Positions 39,776-48,245 of a stretch of 64,000 nucleotides of DNA are shown here, piece by piece. Position 1 is the stretch's first letter; each line of letters begins with the position of its first letter. Made by a program: the position numbers and the translations under genes. The stretch comes from an uncultured Pelagibacteraceae bacterium (lineage in GTDB: Bacteria; Pseudomonadota; Alphaproteobacteria; Pelagibacterales; Pelagibacteraceae). Where the stretch lies: assembly GCA_902571915.1 (NCBI GenBank), contig CACGDY010000001.1:248001-312000 (forward strand), read 5' to 3'. Under the pieces are notes generated by a model that saw only the letters and a list, made by a program, of their open reading frames with translations, was not told the DNA's origin and did no database searches.

Positions 39776-40133
39776 AATTAATAGCGCATATAAAACTATA
39801 GGTGAGGTGGTTAAGATTCTTAATATTTATTCAAAGGTTAAATCTCCTATATCTGCTCATACTTTAAGGTATTGGGAAAAAGAGTTTAAACAATTAAGAC
39901 CAAAAAATTTGAATAGTAAAAGAAGATATTATAGTGAAAAAGATGTCGAAATATTAAAAAAAATTGTTTTTTTGTTAAAGGATAAAGGAATGACAATAGC
40001 TGGAGCAAGGAAGATATTAAACGAGAATAAAATAATTAAGCTTGACGAATTATCAGATGACTTTATAAGAAAAGCTAATTTTAAAAACAAAATTACAAAA
40101 ATATCTAGTATAATTAAAACATTAAAAGATTAA
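39765..40133 (+). CDS. MerR family transcriptional regulator
   Basis: Helix-turn-helix protein of about 122 residues. The winged helix shows YKTIGEVVKILNIY, then SAHTLRYWEKEFKQLRPKNLNSKRRYYSEKDVEILKKI, the MerR DNA-binding pattern; the rest is a short helical dimerisation tail with no metal-binding cysteines. The ORF track starts 17 codons further upstream inside ihfA; the ATG at 39765 (or 39768) fits the family N-terminus. Effector and target unknown. Confidence 0.88.
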   Translation: MMYKINSAYKTIGEVVKILNIYSKVKSPISAHTLRYWEKEFKQLRPKNLNSKRRYYSEKDVEILKKIVFLLKDKGMTIAGARKILNENKIIKLDELSDDFIRKANFKNKITKISSIIKTLKD

Positions 40134-40138
40134 AAATA

Positions 40139-40330
40139 ATGGCAAAAAAAACACATATAAAAGTAAGGTTAGTTCCAGAGACACAGCCAGATAGTTCATT
40201 TTTTTATTACGTAAAAAAACCTGCCGGTGGAGAAAAAGCAAAAATTAAATTAAAAGTTAAAAAGTATAATCCAGTTACAAGAAAACATGAAACATTTATT
40301 GAAAAAAAATTACCTCCTCACAGTAAATAA
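40139..40330 (+). CDS. rpmG: 50S ribosomal protein L33
   Basis: A 63-residue L33. The VRLVPETQPDSSFFYYVKKP and KLKVKKYNPVTRKHETFIEKKL stretches are diagnostic; it lacks the zinc cysteines (C- form). The stop abuts the stop of the convergent chorismate mutase gene with no gap. Confidence 0.96.
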   Translation: MAKKTHIKVRLVPETQPDSSFFYYVKKPAGGEKAKIKLKVKKYNPVTRKHETFIEKKLPPHSK

Positions 40331-40621
40331 TTATTTTTTCTTAAAATTTCTTTTCTCAAAATCTATATAAGCTAAAATCATATTTTTCCATATATTATGA
40401 GTTATTTTAGGGTCAATTTTATTTTTAATTGACTTAGTTTTTATATTACTTAGTATTTTTCTAATTCTTTTTTGATCAACTATTTGGCTTTTTTTGTCTT
40501 TAAGTTTCAAAACTTTTTTTACTAAATTAGTTCTTTTTTTTATAATCTTTAAAAGTTGTATGTCTAATTTGTCTAATTCCAATCTAATCTTATATAATTT
40601 CTTTTTTTTAAATGGCGACAT
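40331..40621 (-). CDS. Chorismate mutase, monofunctional AroQ type
   Basis: A 96-residue all-helical protein that would convert chorismate to prephenate for Phe/Tyr synthesis. It shows RLELDKLDIQLLKIIKKRTNLVKKVLKLKDKK, the AroQ helix-1 pattern with the active-site Arg/Lys residues, and a C-terminal helix (ITHNIWKNMILAYIDFEKRN). Length fits the free-standing enzyme. Convergent with rpmG and divergent from ctaA. Confidence 0.85.
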   Translation of the reverse strand: MSPFKKKKLYKIRLELDKLDIQLLKIIKKRTNLVKKVLKLKDKKSQIVDQKRIRKILSNIKTKSIKNKIDPKITHNIWKNMILAYIDFEKRNFKKK

Positions 40622-40664
40622 TTATATAATTGGATATTAATAAAATTATTATATTTATCAAAGT

Positions 40665-41672
40665 ATGTATACAACTAATACCAAAATCAATAAACAATTG
40701 TCTAATTGGTTAATCTTTATGTTTATTTCTATTACAATTATGATTATTGTAGGTGGCTTAACTAGACTAACCGACTCAGGTCTTTCAATTACTCAATGGG
40801 AATTTTTTAAGGGTTTTGTTCCCCCTTTAAGCCAAAGTGATTGGGTAAGGTATTTTAATCTATATAAAGAAATACCTGAATATAGATTACAAAATTATAA
40901 TATGACAATGCAAGAATTTAAAATAATTTTTTGGTGGGAATGGGCGCACAGGTTTCTTGGAAGACTGATTGGCGTTAGTTTCTTGATACCTATGATATAT
41001 TTTTCATTCAAAATAAAAATTTCAAAATTATTAAACATATATTTAATTTTCATTTTAATTTGCATTCAAGGTTTTATAGGTTGGTACATGGTAAGTAGTG
41101 GTTTACATACTAGGATAGATGTTAGTCATTTTAGACTATCTGTACATTTACTAATGGCATTTTTAATTTTATCATTAATTTTTTGGAATTTCTTAAAAAC
41201 CAAAGAGATAAAAATCTTTTATAATAAGTTTAATTCAACAATGCCCTTGATTTTTATAATTTTAGTCTTCCTGCAAATTGGGATTGGAGCCTTTGTTTCA
41301 GGAATGGATGCTGGTAAAATTTATAATACATGGCCGTTGATGGGTAAGACATATTTTCCTGACGATAACAATTTTGTAAATCTTTTTAATCTAGCTGCAT
41401 TTAGTGATCCTTCGATAGTTCAATTCATCCACAGAAATTTAGCTTATATTATTGGAATTTTTTATCTTTTTATGTTTTATAAGATTTATAAAGAAAAAAT
41501 TTACGAATTATACAAATCAATAAATTATCTTGGTTTTTTTATGTTACTACAAATTTTATTAGGTATATTAACTCTATTAAATGGTGCGCAAATTTATCTA
41601 GCCGCTATGCACCAGTTGAGCTCAGTTTTCTTAATTAGTTCTTGTATATATCTATTTTATATAAATAAATAA
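40665..41672 (+). CDS. ctaA: Heme A synthase
   Basis: Cox15/CtaA membrane enzyme that oxidises heme O to heme A for cytochrome c oxidase. The 335 residues form eight helices with the heme-ligand histidines in WWEWAHRFLGRLIGV near residue 92, FRLSVHLLMAF, QFIHRNLAYIIG and AAMHQLSSVFL, and the N-terminal GGLTRLTDSGLSITQWE. Normal length. Convergent with metY with no gap. Confidence 0.95.
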   Translation: MYTTNTKINKQLSNWLIFMFISITIMIIVGGLTRLTDSGLSITQWEFFKGFVPPLSQSDWVRYFNLYKEIPEYRLQNYNMTMQEFKIIFWWEWAHRFLGRLIGVSFLIPMIYFSFKIKISKLLNIYLIFILICIQGFIGWYMVSSGLHTRIDVSHFRLSVHLLMAFLILSLIFWNFLKTKEIKIFYNKFNSTMPLIFIILVFLQIGIGAFVSGMDAGKIYNTWPLMGKTYFPDDNNFVNLFNLAAFSDPSIVQFIHRNLAYIIGIFYLFMFYKIYKEKIYELYKSINYLGFFMLLQILLGILTLLNGAQIYLAAMHQLSSVFLISSCIYLFYINK

Positions 41673-43001
41673 TTAACTAACCGCTTTTAATTTTTTTTTA
41701 GAGGATTTGTTAAGAGCTTGATCTAAATCTTCAATAATGTCATCAATGTGCTCTATACCTATACACAATCTTACATAACCTTGTGTAACTCCCGAAGCTG
41801 CAAGTTGTTCTTTATTTAATTGACTATGTGTTGTGCTTGCTGGATGAGTAGCTAAGCTTCTTGCATCACCAATGTTCGCTACATGATAAAACATTTTTAG
41901 TGATTCAATAAATCTTTTACCAGCCTCAATACCACCTTTAAGTTCAATTCCAACCATTGCACCATTTCCTCCATTTAAATATTTTTTTGCTCTATCAGAT
42001 ATTTTCTTTTCATGTTTTGTTGAATAGATTACTTTTGAAACTTTTTCATGTTTAGATAAAAAATCAACCACTTTAGTTGCATTTTCACAGTGTTGTTTCA
42101 TTCTTAATGCGCAAGTCTCTAAACCTTGTATTATTGAAAAAGCATTATCCGGAGCTAAAGATGAGCCTAGATCTCTAAGTAAACAAACTCTAGCTCTTAT
42201 AGCAAAAGGTATATTAGCTCCAGTTAGCTCTGGTACGTCTTTACCCCAAATCGTATCTCCATAGCTAGGATCTGGTTCATTAAACAAAGGTTGTCTTTTA
42301 GGATCAGCAGTCCAATCAAAATTTCCCCCATCTACTATACTGCCCGCAACAGCAGTTCCATGTCCTCCAATATATTTAGTTAGTGAATGAATTGTAATTG
42401 CTGCTCCGTGCTCAATTGGTCTGCAAATTATTGGTGCAGCAGTGTTATCCATAATTAGAGGGATATTATATTTTTTTCCAATATCAGAAACCTCTTGAAT
42501 TGGAAAAACTCTTAAATAAGGATTTGGTAAGGTCTCTCCATAAAAAGCTCGTGTTTTGTCGTCAACTAATTTTTCAAAATTCTTTGGATCGACTGGATCA
42601 GCATATCGAATTTCAATTCCTAGTTTACTCAATGTGTTGGTGAACAAAGATACAGTCCCTCCATATAAATCAGTTGAGCTGACTATATTATCACCTGCTT
42701 GAGCAACATTTAAAATTGCGAATGTTGAAGCAGTTTGACCAGAAGAAACTGTTAAACAAGCTAGACCTCCCTCTAAATCTGCTAACCTTTTTTCTAATAC
42801 ATCATTTGTAGGATTCATAATCCTTGTGTATATGTTTCCAAATTCTTCTAATCTAAAAAGTTTAGCTGCATGTTCTGTGTTATCGAATTGATATGCTGTT
42901 GTCCTATAAATTGGAACAGTCACAGCATTGGTTACAGGATCTTTTCTATATTCACCACCGTGTAAACCAATAGTTTCTGGGTTGTTTCTTTTTTTTTTCA
43001 T
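41673..43001 (-). CDS. metY: O-acetylhomoserine aminocarboxypropyltransferase (sulfhydrylase)
   Basis: PLP enzyme joining O-acetylhomoserine and sulfide (or methanethiol) to homocysteine/methionine. The 442 residues contain ETIGLHGGEYRKDPVTNAVTVPIY at the start, YTRIMNPTNDVLEKRLADLEGG near residue 59, and the PLP-lysine HSLTKYIGGHGTAVAG near 206. Full length. Its 5' leader carries two apparent SAM aptamers, so expression should fall when S-adenosylmethionine is plentiful. The substrate O-acetylhomoserine links it to hom at 45.3 kb. Confidence 0.96.
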   Translation of the reverse strand: MKKKRNNPETIGLHGGEYRKDPVTNAVTVPIYRTTAYQFDNTEHAAKLFRLEEFGNIYTRIMNPTNDVLEKRLADLEGGLACLTVSSGQTASTFAILNVAQAGDNIVSSTDLYGGTVSLFTNTLSKLGIEIRYADPVDPKNFEKLVDDKTRAFYGETLPNPYLRVFPIQEVSDIGKKYNIPLIMDNTAAPIICRPIEHGAAITIHSLTKYIGGHGTAVAGSIVDGGNFDWTADPKRQPLFNEPDPSYGDTIWGKDVPELTGANIPFAIRARVCLLRDLGSSLAPDNAFSIIQGLETCALRMKQHCENATKVVDFLSKHEKVSKVIYSTKHEKKISDRAKKYLNGGNGAMVGIELKGGIEAGKRFIESLKMFYHVANIGDARSLATHPASTTHSQLNKEQLAASGVTQGYVRLCIGIEHIDDIIEDLDQALNKSSKKKLKAVS

Positions 43002-43006
43002 TTTAT

Positions 43007-43064
43007 TCCTTTTTTAGTGCTTTAACTTTATGTAAGGCGCACAATATAGTTCAAATACCTACCG
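43007..43064 (-). promoter_or_regulatory. Predicted SAM-V riboswitch overlapping the metY ribosome-binding site
   Basis: On the minus strand the last ~58 bases before metY read GGTAGGTATTTGAACTATAT, then TGTGCGCCTTACATAAAG, then GCACTAAAAAAGGAAT. GTAGG can pair with CTTAC (one G.U), and GTGC in the loop side with GCAC just before the Shine-Dalgarno, giving an H-type pseudoknot that would bury the AAGGA site seven to eight bases from the ATG. The layout and the TTGAAC..ATATTG and CTAAAAAAGG elements fit the SAM-V class known from marine bacteria. Recognised by eye, not by a covariance model. Confidence 0.8.
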
Positions 43065-43080
43065 ACTATTTAATGAAACT

Positions 43081-43126
43081 TCCTTTTTAGCAGTTTAATG
43101 CCCGCAATAGGATCAAATCGGCAATT
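43081..43126 (-). promoter_or_regulatory. Predicted SAM-II riboswitch, upstream member of a tandem
   Basis: The minus strand reads TTGCCGATTTGATCCTATTG, then CGGGCATTAAACTGCTAAAAAGGA. TGCC pairs with GGCA (P1), and TCCT in the loop can pair with AGGA at the end (P2 pseudoknot). The GATTT..CC.ATTGC and GCTAAAAAGG elements match the SAM-II aptamer typical of alphaproteobacterial met genes. It lies about 17 bases 5' of the SAM-V candidate and 80 bases before the metY start. No obvious U-rich terminator follows it. Confidence 0.75.
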
Positions 43127-43169
43127 AAGTTATAACAAATTAATGTTTTTATTCAAATAAAATATCAAT

Positions 43170-43197
43170 TTGACTTTATATTAATTAATAGTATTAA
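43170..43197 (+). promoter_or_regulatory. Possible sigma-70-like promoter for rplM-rpsI
   Basis: TTGACT and TATTAA are separated by 16 bases just before rplM. The -10 would end only about ten bases before the ATG, implying a very short leader, and no clear Shine-Dalgarno is present. In DNA this AT-rich such matches arise by chance, so confidence is low. Confidence 0.25.
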
Positions 43198-43207
43198 TCC
43201 TGGCACA

Positions 43208-43666
43208 ATGTCAAAATTTTTAAAAAAAGGCGAAATTTCATCATCTTGGTATGAAATAGATGCAAAAAACGCAGTAGTTGGTAGATTGGCAACAGTTATT
43301 TCAAAAATTATTCGAGGAAAAAATAAAACAACTTATACACCTCATATGGATGATGGTGACTTTGTAGTTGTAAAGAATATTGAACAAATTAAATTTACTG
43401 GCAAAAAATTTAATAACAAAAAATATTTCAGACATACTGGCTATCCTGGAGGCATTAAGGAGACAACCCCCGAAAAACTACATAAAAATAAACCAGAGGA
43501 AATCTTGAAACTTGCTGTGAAAAGAATGTTGCCTAGTGGTGTATTGGGAAGAAAGCAATTAACTAAACTTAAAATTTATTCAGGAAGCAATCATCCTCAT
43601 GAAGCGCAAAATCCTAAAATAATTGAATTAAATAATCTAAATAAAAAAAATTTAATTAGAAACTGA
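43208..43666 (+). CDS. rplM: 50S ribosomal protein L13
   Basis: The 152 residues include WYEIDAKNAVVGRLATVISKIIRGKNKTTYTPHMDDGDF near the N-terminus, RHTGYPGGIKETT near residue 76 and KRMLPSGVLGRKQLTKLKIYSG near 112, all diagnostic for L13. Pairs with rpsI one base downstream, the conserved rplM-rpsI operon. Confidence 0.98.
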   Translation: MSKFLKKGEISSSWYEIDAKNAVVGRLATVISKIIRGKNKTTYTPHMDDGDFVVVKNIEQIKFTGKKFNNKKYFRHTGYPGGIKETTPEKLHKNKPEEILKLAVKRMLPSGVLGRKQLTKLKIYSGSNHPHEAQNPKIIELNNLNKKNLIRN

Positions 43667-43667
43667 A

Positions 43668-44105
43668 ATGGAAAATATTCAATTAGATAATAAACAAAAA
43701 AAAATTAAATTAGATTTTAAAGACAGCAAATACGCAACTGGAAGAAGAAAAAAGTCGATTGCTAAAGTTTGGTTAAAGAAAGGATCTGGCAAAATTTATG
43801 TAAATGGAAAATTATATAGTGATTATTTTGTTAGTGAAAATCATAAAATGTTAATTACTAGACCTTTTGATTTAATTGATCAGCCTACAAATTATGATGT
43901 TAGATGCAATGTAAAGGGTGGTGGACCAACTGGTCAAGCTGGAGCAATGGTTCATGGAATTTCAAAAGCTTTAGTTCTATTTGATAAAAATCTCAGATCT
44001 ACTTTAAAAACTGAAAAGTTGATAACTCGTGACTCGAGAGCAGTTGAAAGAAAAAAACCAGGAAGAAAAAAAGCACGTAGAAGTTTTCAATTTTCGAAAA
44101 GATAA
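43668..44105 (+). CDS. rpsI: 30S ribosomal protein S9
   Basis: The 145 residues show YATGRRKKSIAKVWLKKGSG near residue 22, VKGGGPTGQAGAMVHGISKAL near 82 and the basic C-terminal tail RKKPGRKKARRSFQFSKR that reaches the ribosomal P site. A short acidic/basic N-terminal extension precedes the core, as in other alphaproteobacteria. Confidence 0.98.
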   Translation: MENIQLDNKQKKIKLDFKDSKYATGRRKKSIAKVWLKKGSGKIYVNGKLYSDYFVSENHKMLITRPFDLIDQPTNYDVRCNVKGGGPTGQAGAMVHGISKALVLFDKNLRSTLKTEKLITRDSRAVERKKPGRKKARRSFQFSKR

Positions 44106-44138
44106 TATTTTTTTAAATTTAAACAGTTATAATATAAA

Positions 44139-45161
44139 ATGGCAAAGCTTAATATTTTAGTTGCTGGTTCTACAGGTTTTATTGGTATTCAATTAATAAA
44201 ATTATTGATTAAACATAAAAAAATTAAAATTAAATACTTATGTGGAAATAATTCAATAGGTAAAAAGATTTCATTTTTTGATAAATCATTAGAAAAAAAA
44301 AAATTACCTAAAATTATAAGATTCAATAAAAAACTTTTAAAAGAAATAGATGTTGTTTTTACTGCTTTACCAAATGGTGAGGCCCAAAAAATTTCTAATT
44401 ATTTATTACCACGAAATACTTTAATTGATTTATCAGCTGACTTTAGACTAAATAAAATTAAAGAATATGAAAAATATTATAATATAAAACACAAGTCACA
44501 TAAAAATATAGTTAATAGTATTTACGCTTTGCCTGAGATTGTTGGTAAAAAGATAAAAGATTTTAACATTATAGGATGCCCTGGTTGTTATCCAACTTCA
44601 ATTTTGTTACCTTTAATTCCACTTATTAAGAAAAATCTTATTATTAGTAAAACTATTATTATTGACTCAAAATCTGGATATTCTGGTGCGGGGAGAGGTG
44701 TATATAAGAAATACAAAAACAAAAATTTATTTAATTCCTTGAAAGCTTATGGCGTAGGTTTTCATAGACATAACTCAGAAATTTTTCAAGAACTAGGCAA
44801 TATTAAAAAAAAAGGAATTAATTTAATTTTTACTCCTCATATTGTACCAATGTTTAGGGGTATATTGAGTACAATTTATGTAGATTTAAAAAAAAAATCT
44901 TCAATTATGAATATTCAAAATATACTAAAGAAATTTTATAAAAACAAAAGATTTATAAAAATAATGCCTTTAAATACCTCAATAGGAACTAATGATGTAA
45001 TGAATACAAATAATTGTTATATATCAATATGTAAAACAAAATATAAAAATAAAATAGTTTTGTTAAGTGCAATAGATAACTTGATAAAAGGAGGAGCAGG
45101 TCAAGGTGTACAAAATATGAATTTAAAATTTGGATATAAGGAACATGAAGGTTTATTATGA
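44139..45161 (+). CDS. argC: N-acetyl-gamma-glutamyl-phosphate reductase
   Basis: NADPH-dependent arginine synthesis step. The 340 residues have the nucleotide-binding start NILVAGSTGFIGIQLIKLL, the catalytic Cys in IIGCPGCYPTSILLPL near residue 148, DSKSGYSGAGRG near 182 and DNLIKGGAGQGVQNMNL near the C-terminus. Its TGA overlaps the ATG of a tiny lipoprotein gene (ATGA). Confidence 0.95.
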   Translation: MAKLNILVAGSTGFIGIQLIKLLIKHKKIKIKYLCGNNSIGKKISFFDKSLEKKKLPKIIRFNKKLLKEIDVVFTALPNGEAQKISNYLLPRNTLIDLSADFRLNKIKEYEKYYNIKHKSHKNIVNSIYALPEIVGKKIKDFNIIGCPGCYPTSILLPLIPLIKKNLIISKTIIIDSKSGYSGAGRGVYKKYKNKNLFNSLKAYGVGFHRHNSEIFQELGNIKKKGINLIFTPHIVPMFRGILSTIYVDLKKKSSIMNIQNILKKFYKNKRFIKIMPLNTSIGTNDVMNTNNCYISICKTKYKNKIVLLSAIDNLIKGGAGQGVQNMNLKFGYKEHEGLL

Positions 45162-45331
45162 AAAAAAAGTTATTTTTATTAATTGTTTTATTATATTCAT
45201 GTTCAGTAAATCCAAATACGGAAAGTAAAAAAAAGATTAATTTTAATTATTTAGACAATTTGTCATTTGAAGAATTTAAAGTTAAACTTAATGAATATGT
45301 AAATAATACTTCATATCCCAAAATAGATTAA
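45158..45331 (+). CDS. Small predicted lipoprotein, 57 residues, unknown function
   Basis: Too short for the ORF track. The ATG at 45158 overlaps the argC stop in an ATGA arrangement, and the frame runs to TAA at 45329-45331, four bases before hom. It reads MKKKLFLLIVLLYSCSVNPN, a lipoprotein signal with a YSC lipobox, then about 40 polar residues (NYLDNLSFEEFKVKLNEYV) and no known domain. Reality is supported by the stop/start coupling, the clean signal peptide and the lack of any other use for this 174-base stretch. Confidence 0.75.
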   Translation: MKKKLFLLIVLLYSCSVNPNTESKKKINFNYLDNLSFEEFKVKLNEYVNNTSYPKID

Positions 45332-45335
45332 TTTT

Positions 45336-46628
45336 ATGACTGAATCCGTAAATATAGCAATTGTTGGATTGGGACAAATCGGTAATTATTTGTACAATGA
45401 AATAAATTTAAAAAAAAAATCAATAGAAAATAAAACAGGAAAAAAGATAAAAATCGTAGCAATTTCTGCAAAAAACAAAAATAAAAAAAGACGTTATAAA
45501 ATCAACAAAAAAATTTTTTTTGACAACCCTTTTCAAATGATAAAAAAGAATAAAATTAATATTCTTTTTGAATGTATAGGTTTGTCAGATGGAATATCAA
45601 AAAAAATTATAATACATGCATTAAAAAATAAGATACACGTTATAACACCAAATAAAGCTTTAATAGCAAAGCATGGTGATGAATTATCTAAACTTGCAGA
45701 AAGTAACAAAGTAAACCTAGAATTTGAAGCATCAGTAGCAGGTGGAATACCATTATTACAAACTATTAAAAATGGATTGGCGACAAATCAAATTAAAAAA
45801 TTTTATGGAATATTAAATGGAACAACTAATTATATCCTATCAGAGATGGAAAAAACAAATCAGTCATTTGATAAAGTACTATTAAAAGCTCAAAAATTAG
45901 GATACGCCGAACCAGGAAATCCTAAATTAGATTTAAATGGCTTTGATGCTTTTGCTAAAGTAAAAATCTTATCTTCACTTGCATACAAAAATAGAATATC
46001 AAACAATAAATGCATAATGGAAGGTATTCAAAATATTGAATTAAAAGATATTAAGATTGCTAATAAATTAGATATGAGAATCAAACTATTAGGTATATCT
46101 AAGATAATTAAAAATAAGTTATTCGAAACAGTTCATCCATGTTTAGTTAATAAAGACTCTTATATTGGTAATGTTAATGGTGTTATGAATGCAATTATTT
46201 TAGAGGGAAAACCAGTTGGAGAAACTGTTTTACAAGGTGAGGGCGCTGGACCAGGTCCAACCTCATCCTCTTTACTTTCTGATTTGATATCAATTTTACA
46301 GGAAAATACTAAGTATCCTTTTGGTGTTCCTTTTAAAAAAAGAGGATCCATTAAATCATTTCAATTTAATAATTATGTAAATTCACTTTATTTAAGGTTT
46401 GAAGTAAAAGATAAACCAGGTGTTTTATCTTTTATAACTAATAGATTAGCCAAATTTAAAATTTCTATTAAAAGAATCATCCAAACACCTGATAAAATTA
46501 ACAAAAGGGCAACGATTGTAATTATTTCACACAAAACTTCTGAAATTAATTCCAAAAGATGTTTACAAATTTTCAAAAAAAATAAAAATATTATAAAATT
46601 TCCAACTTTAATTAGACTTTTTAATTAA
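45336..46628 (+). CDS. hom: Homoserine dehydrogenase
   Basis: Reduces aspartate semialdehyde to homoserine for threonine and methionine. The 430 residues have the NAD(P) site IAIVGLGQIGNYLYNEI, VITPNKALIAKHG near residue 105, FEASVAGGIPLLQTIKNGL near 130, and the GYAEPGNPKLDLNGFDAFAK catalytic motif near 190. A C-terminal ACT domain (RFEVKDKPGVLSFITNRLAK) follows from about 345. Its last base is the first base of the AEC gene. Confidence 0.96.
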   Translation: MTESVNIAIVGLGQIGNYLYNEINLKKKSIENKTGKKIKIVAISAKNKNKKRRYKINKKIFFDNPFQMIKKNKINILFECIGLSDGISKKIIIHALKNKIHVITPNKALIAKHGDELSKLAESNKVNLEFEASVAGGIPLLQTIKNGLATNQIKKFYGILNGTTNYILSEMEKTNQSFDKVLLKAQKLGYAEPGNPKLDLNGFDAFAKVKILSSLAYKNRISNNKCIMEGIQNIELKDIKIANKLDMRIKLLGISKIIKNKLFETVHPCLVNKDSYIGNVNGVMNAIILEGKPVGETVLQGEGAGPGPTSSSLLSDLISILQENTKYPFGVPFKKRGSIKSFQFNNYVNSLYLRFEVKDKPGVLSFITNRLAKFKISIKRIIQTPDKINKRATIVIISHKTSEINSKRCLQIFKKNKNIIKFPTLIRLFN

Positions 46629-47530
46629 TGGAAATTTATATAAAACTTTTTGAAATTTTATTTCCAGTATATTTTGTTGTTGCTATTGGATATTATCTTG
46701 GAAAAAAAAATCCAAAAATTGATACTACATTTATTACTAATTTTGCAGCAAATGTTGGTACACCAGCGATGATTATATACGCCTTAAATCCTGCAAATAC
46801 TACAATTGAAATTTTTAAAGATTATTTTTGGTACTATTCACTTGCTATAATTGGCTTTTTTATTGTTGGCATAATCTTTTTATCTTTATTGAACACAAAA
46901 GATATAATTAGGGAGTTACCACCCTTTGTTATGCCTAATACAGGTAATATGGGGTTGCCTATATGTTTATTTGCTTATGGAACACAAGGCCTTGGGGTAG
47001 CAGCTGCCATATCCGCACTAATAGTTTTGTGTCATTTTACACTCGGAGTTTTTCTTGCGGATAGAAAATTTAGCCTTAATGTAATTTTAAAAAGTGCACC
47101 TTTTTACGCTATTGTATTTTCTATTTTTCTTCTTTTTTTTGATCTTGAATTGCCTGTGTTTGTTGAAAACACTACTTTTTTACTGATGTATGCCACTATA
47201 TTTCTGATCCTTATGTCATTAGGAATTGCTCTTACGAGGTTGAAAGTTTTCTCATTTAATAAAGCTTTGTTTTCATCTATTGGAAGAGTTTTTTTAGGCC
47301 CAGCTATAGGATATGCATTGATTTATTATTATAATCTTGATGGATATGCGGCTGGAGTTTTACTTATACAATGTTCAATGCCTAGTGCAGTTTTAACATA
47401 TTTAGTTGGATCAATTTATTCACCAAAAAAAATAGTTGATAGTATTGCGAGCATGATAGTTGTATCAACCACAATTTCATTTTTTACTATACCTATAGTA
47501 GTATTTTTTGCCTTAAAGTATTTTAATTAA
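46628..47530 (+). CDS. AEC family transporter (auxin efflux carrier-like permease)
   Basis: A 300-residue membrane protein with about ten helices in the AEC fold: LFEILFPVYFVVAIGYYLGKK at the N-terminus, a broken-helix segment FVMPNTGNMGLPICLFAYG near residue 97, and LLIQCSMPSAVLTYLVG near 240. Family members export or import organic acids and related anions; substrate not inferable. Translationally coupled to hom and overlaps the convergent glycosyltransferase by eight bases. Confidence 0.88.
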   Translation: MEIYIKLFEILFPVYFVVAIGYYLGKKNPKIDTTFITNFAANVGTPAMIIYALNPANTTIEIFKDYFWYYSLAIIGFFIVGIIFLSLLNTKDIIRELPPFVMPNTGNMGLPICLFAYGTQGLGVAAAISALIVLCHFTLGVFLADRKFSLNVILKSAPFYAIVFSIFLLFFDLELPVFVENTTFLLMYATIFLILMSLGIALTRLKVFSFNKALFSSIGRVFLGPAIGYALIYYYNLDGYAAGVLLIQCSMPSAVLTYLVGSIYSPKKIVDSIASMIVVSTTISFFTIPIVVFFALKYFN

Positions 47531-48245
47531 TTTTTTTAAAAAAATGTTTTATTTTAAATTTGATATACTCTAATTTTGCAATTTTTCGTCTATTTATAAA
47601 TCCTTTTGCTATTAAATCTTTTAAAGAATCTTCATTAGAATGTTTTTTATAAACTAAATCCTCATTTGTTAAATATTTAAATTTTTTACTCAAATCTAAA
47701 ATTTGATTTTTTTCAATAAATTGTAAATATAATGATATCCAAAGATCATCGTTTAAAAATAAATTTTTATTTTTATCAACAAAAGAGTAATAAAAATCAT
47801 TTATTCGTTCCAAATTTTTAGTATTAATCAATATACCGTCTGCTCCTTGGCCCATATTAAGCTTAAATACCTTCTGCACATAAAAACTGTAGTTTTTATT
47901 ATGTTTTTTAAATTCATCTACAAAAATTTCAAACATTTTATAATGATAAGAATGATCATCATCTAAAATTATGACTAGATCAAAATTTTTTGTTTGATCT
48001 AATGACCCCATCAATTTTGTACCTGGTCCGTAGTCATCACATCTAATTATTTCAACATTTTTTTTTTTTAATTTTACAATTTGTTCTTCTTTAAATTCGT
48101 AATGTGGAAATCTTTTAAATTTATAAGGTAAATTTAAAAAGATTTTTTTAGGTTTTAAAGACTGATTGTTTATTGAGTCTATGGTTTTTTCTATACTTTT
48201 TAATCTTGACGGCAATGTAGTAAATGAAACACAAAAATTTATCAT
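47523..48245 (-). CDS. Glycosyltransferase-like protein, GT-A fold
   Basis: A 240-residue protein beginning NFCVSFTTLPSRLKSIEKTI, like a GT-A nucleotide-sugar fold, with a DxD-type motif in LVIILDDDHSYHYKMF near residue 94 and a later acidic segment LFLNDDLWISLYLQF that may supply the catalytic base. No signal peptide or membrane helix; the C-terminus is basic. Probably acts on surface polysaccharide. It overlaps the recombinase gene by four bases, suggesting co-transcription. Confidence 0.65.
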   Translation of the reverse strand: MINFCVSFTTLPSRLKSIEKTIDSINNQSLKPKKIFLNLPYKFKRFPHYEFKEEQIVKLKKKNVEIIRCDDYGPGTKLMGSLDQTKNFDLVIILDDDHSYHYKMFEIFVDEFKKHNKNYSFYVQKVFKLNMGQGADGILINTKNLERINDFYYSFVDKNKNLFLNDDLWISLYLQFIEKNQILDLSKKFKYLTNEDLVYKKHSNEDSLKDLIAKGFINRRKIAKLEYIKFKIKHFFKKIN

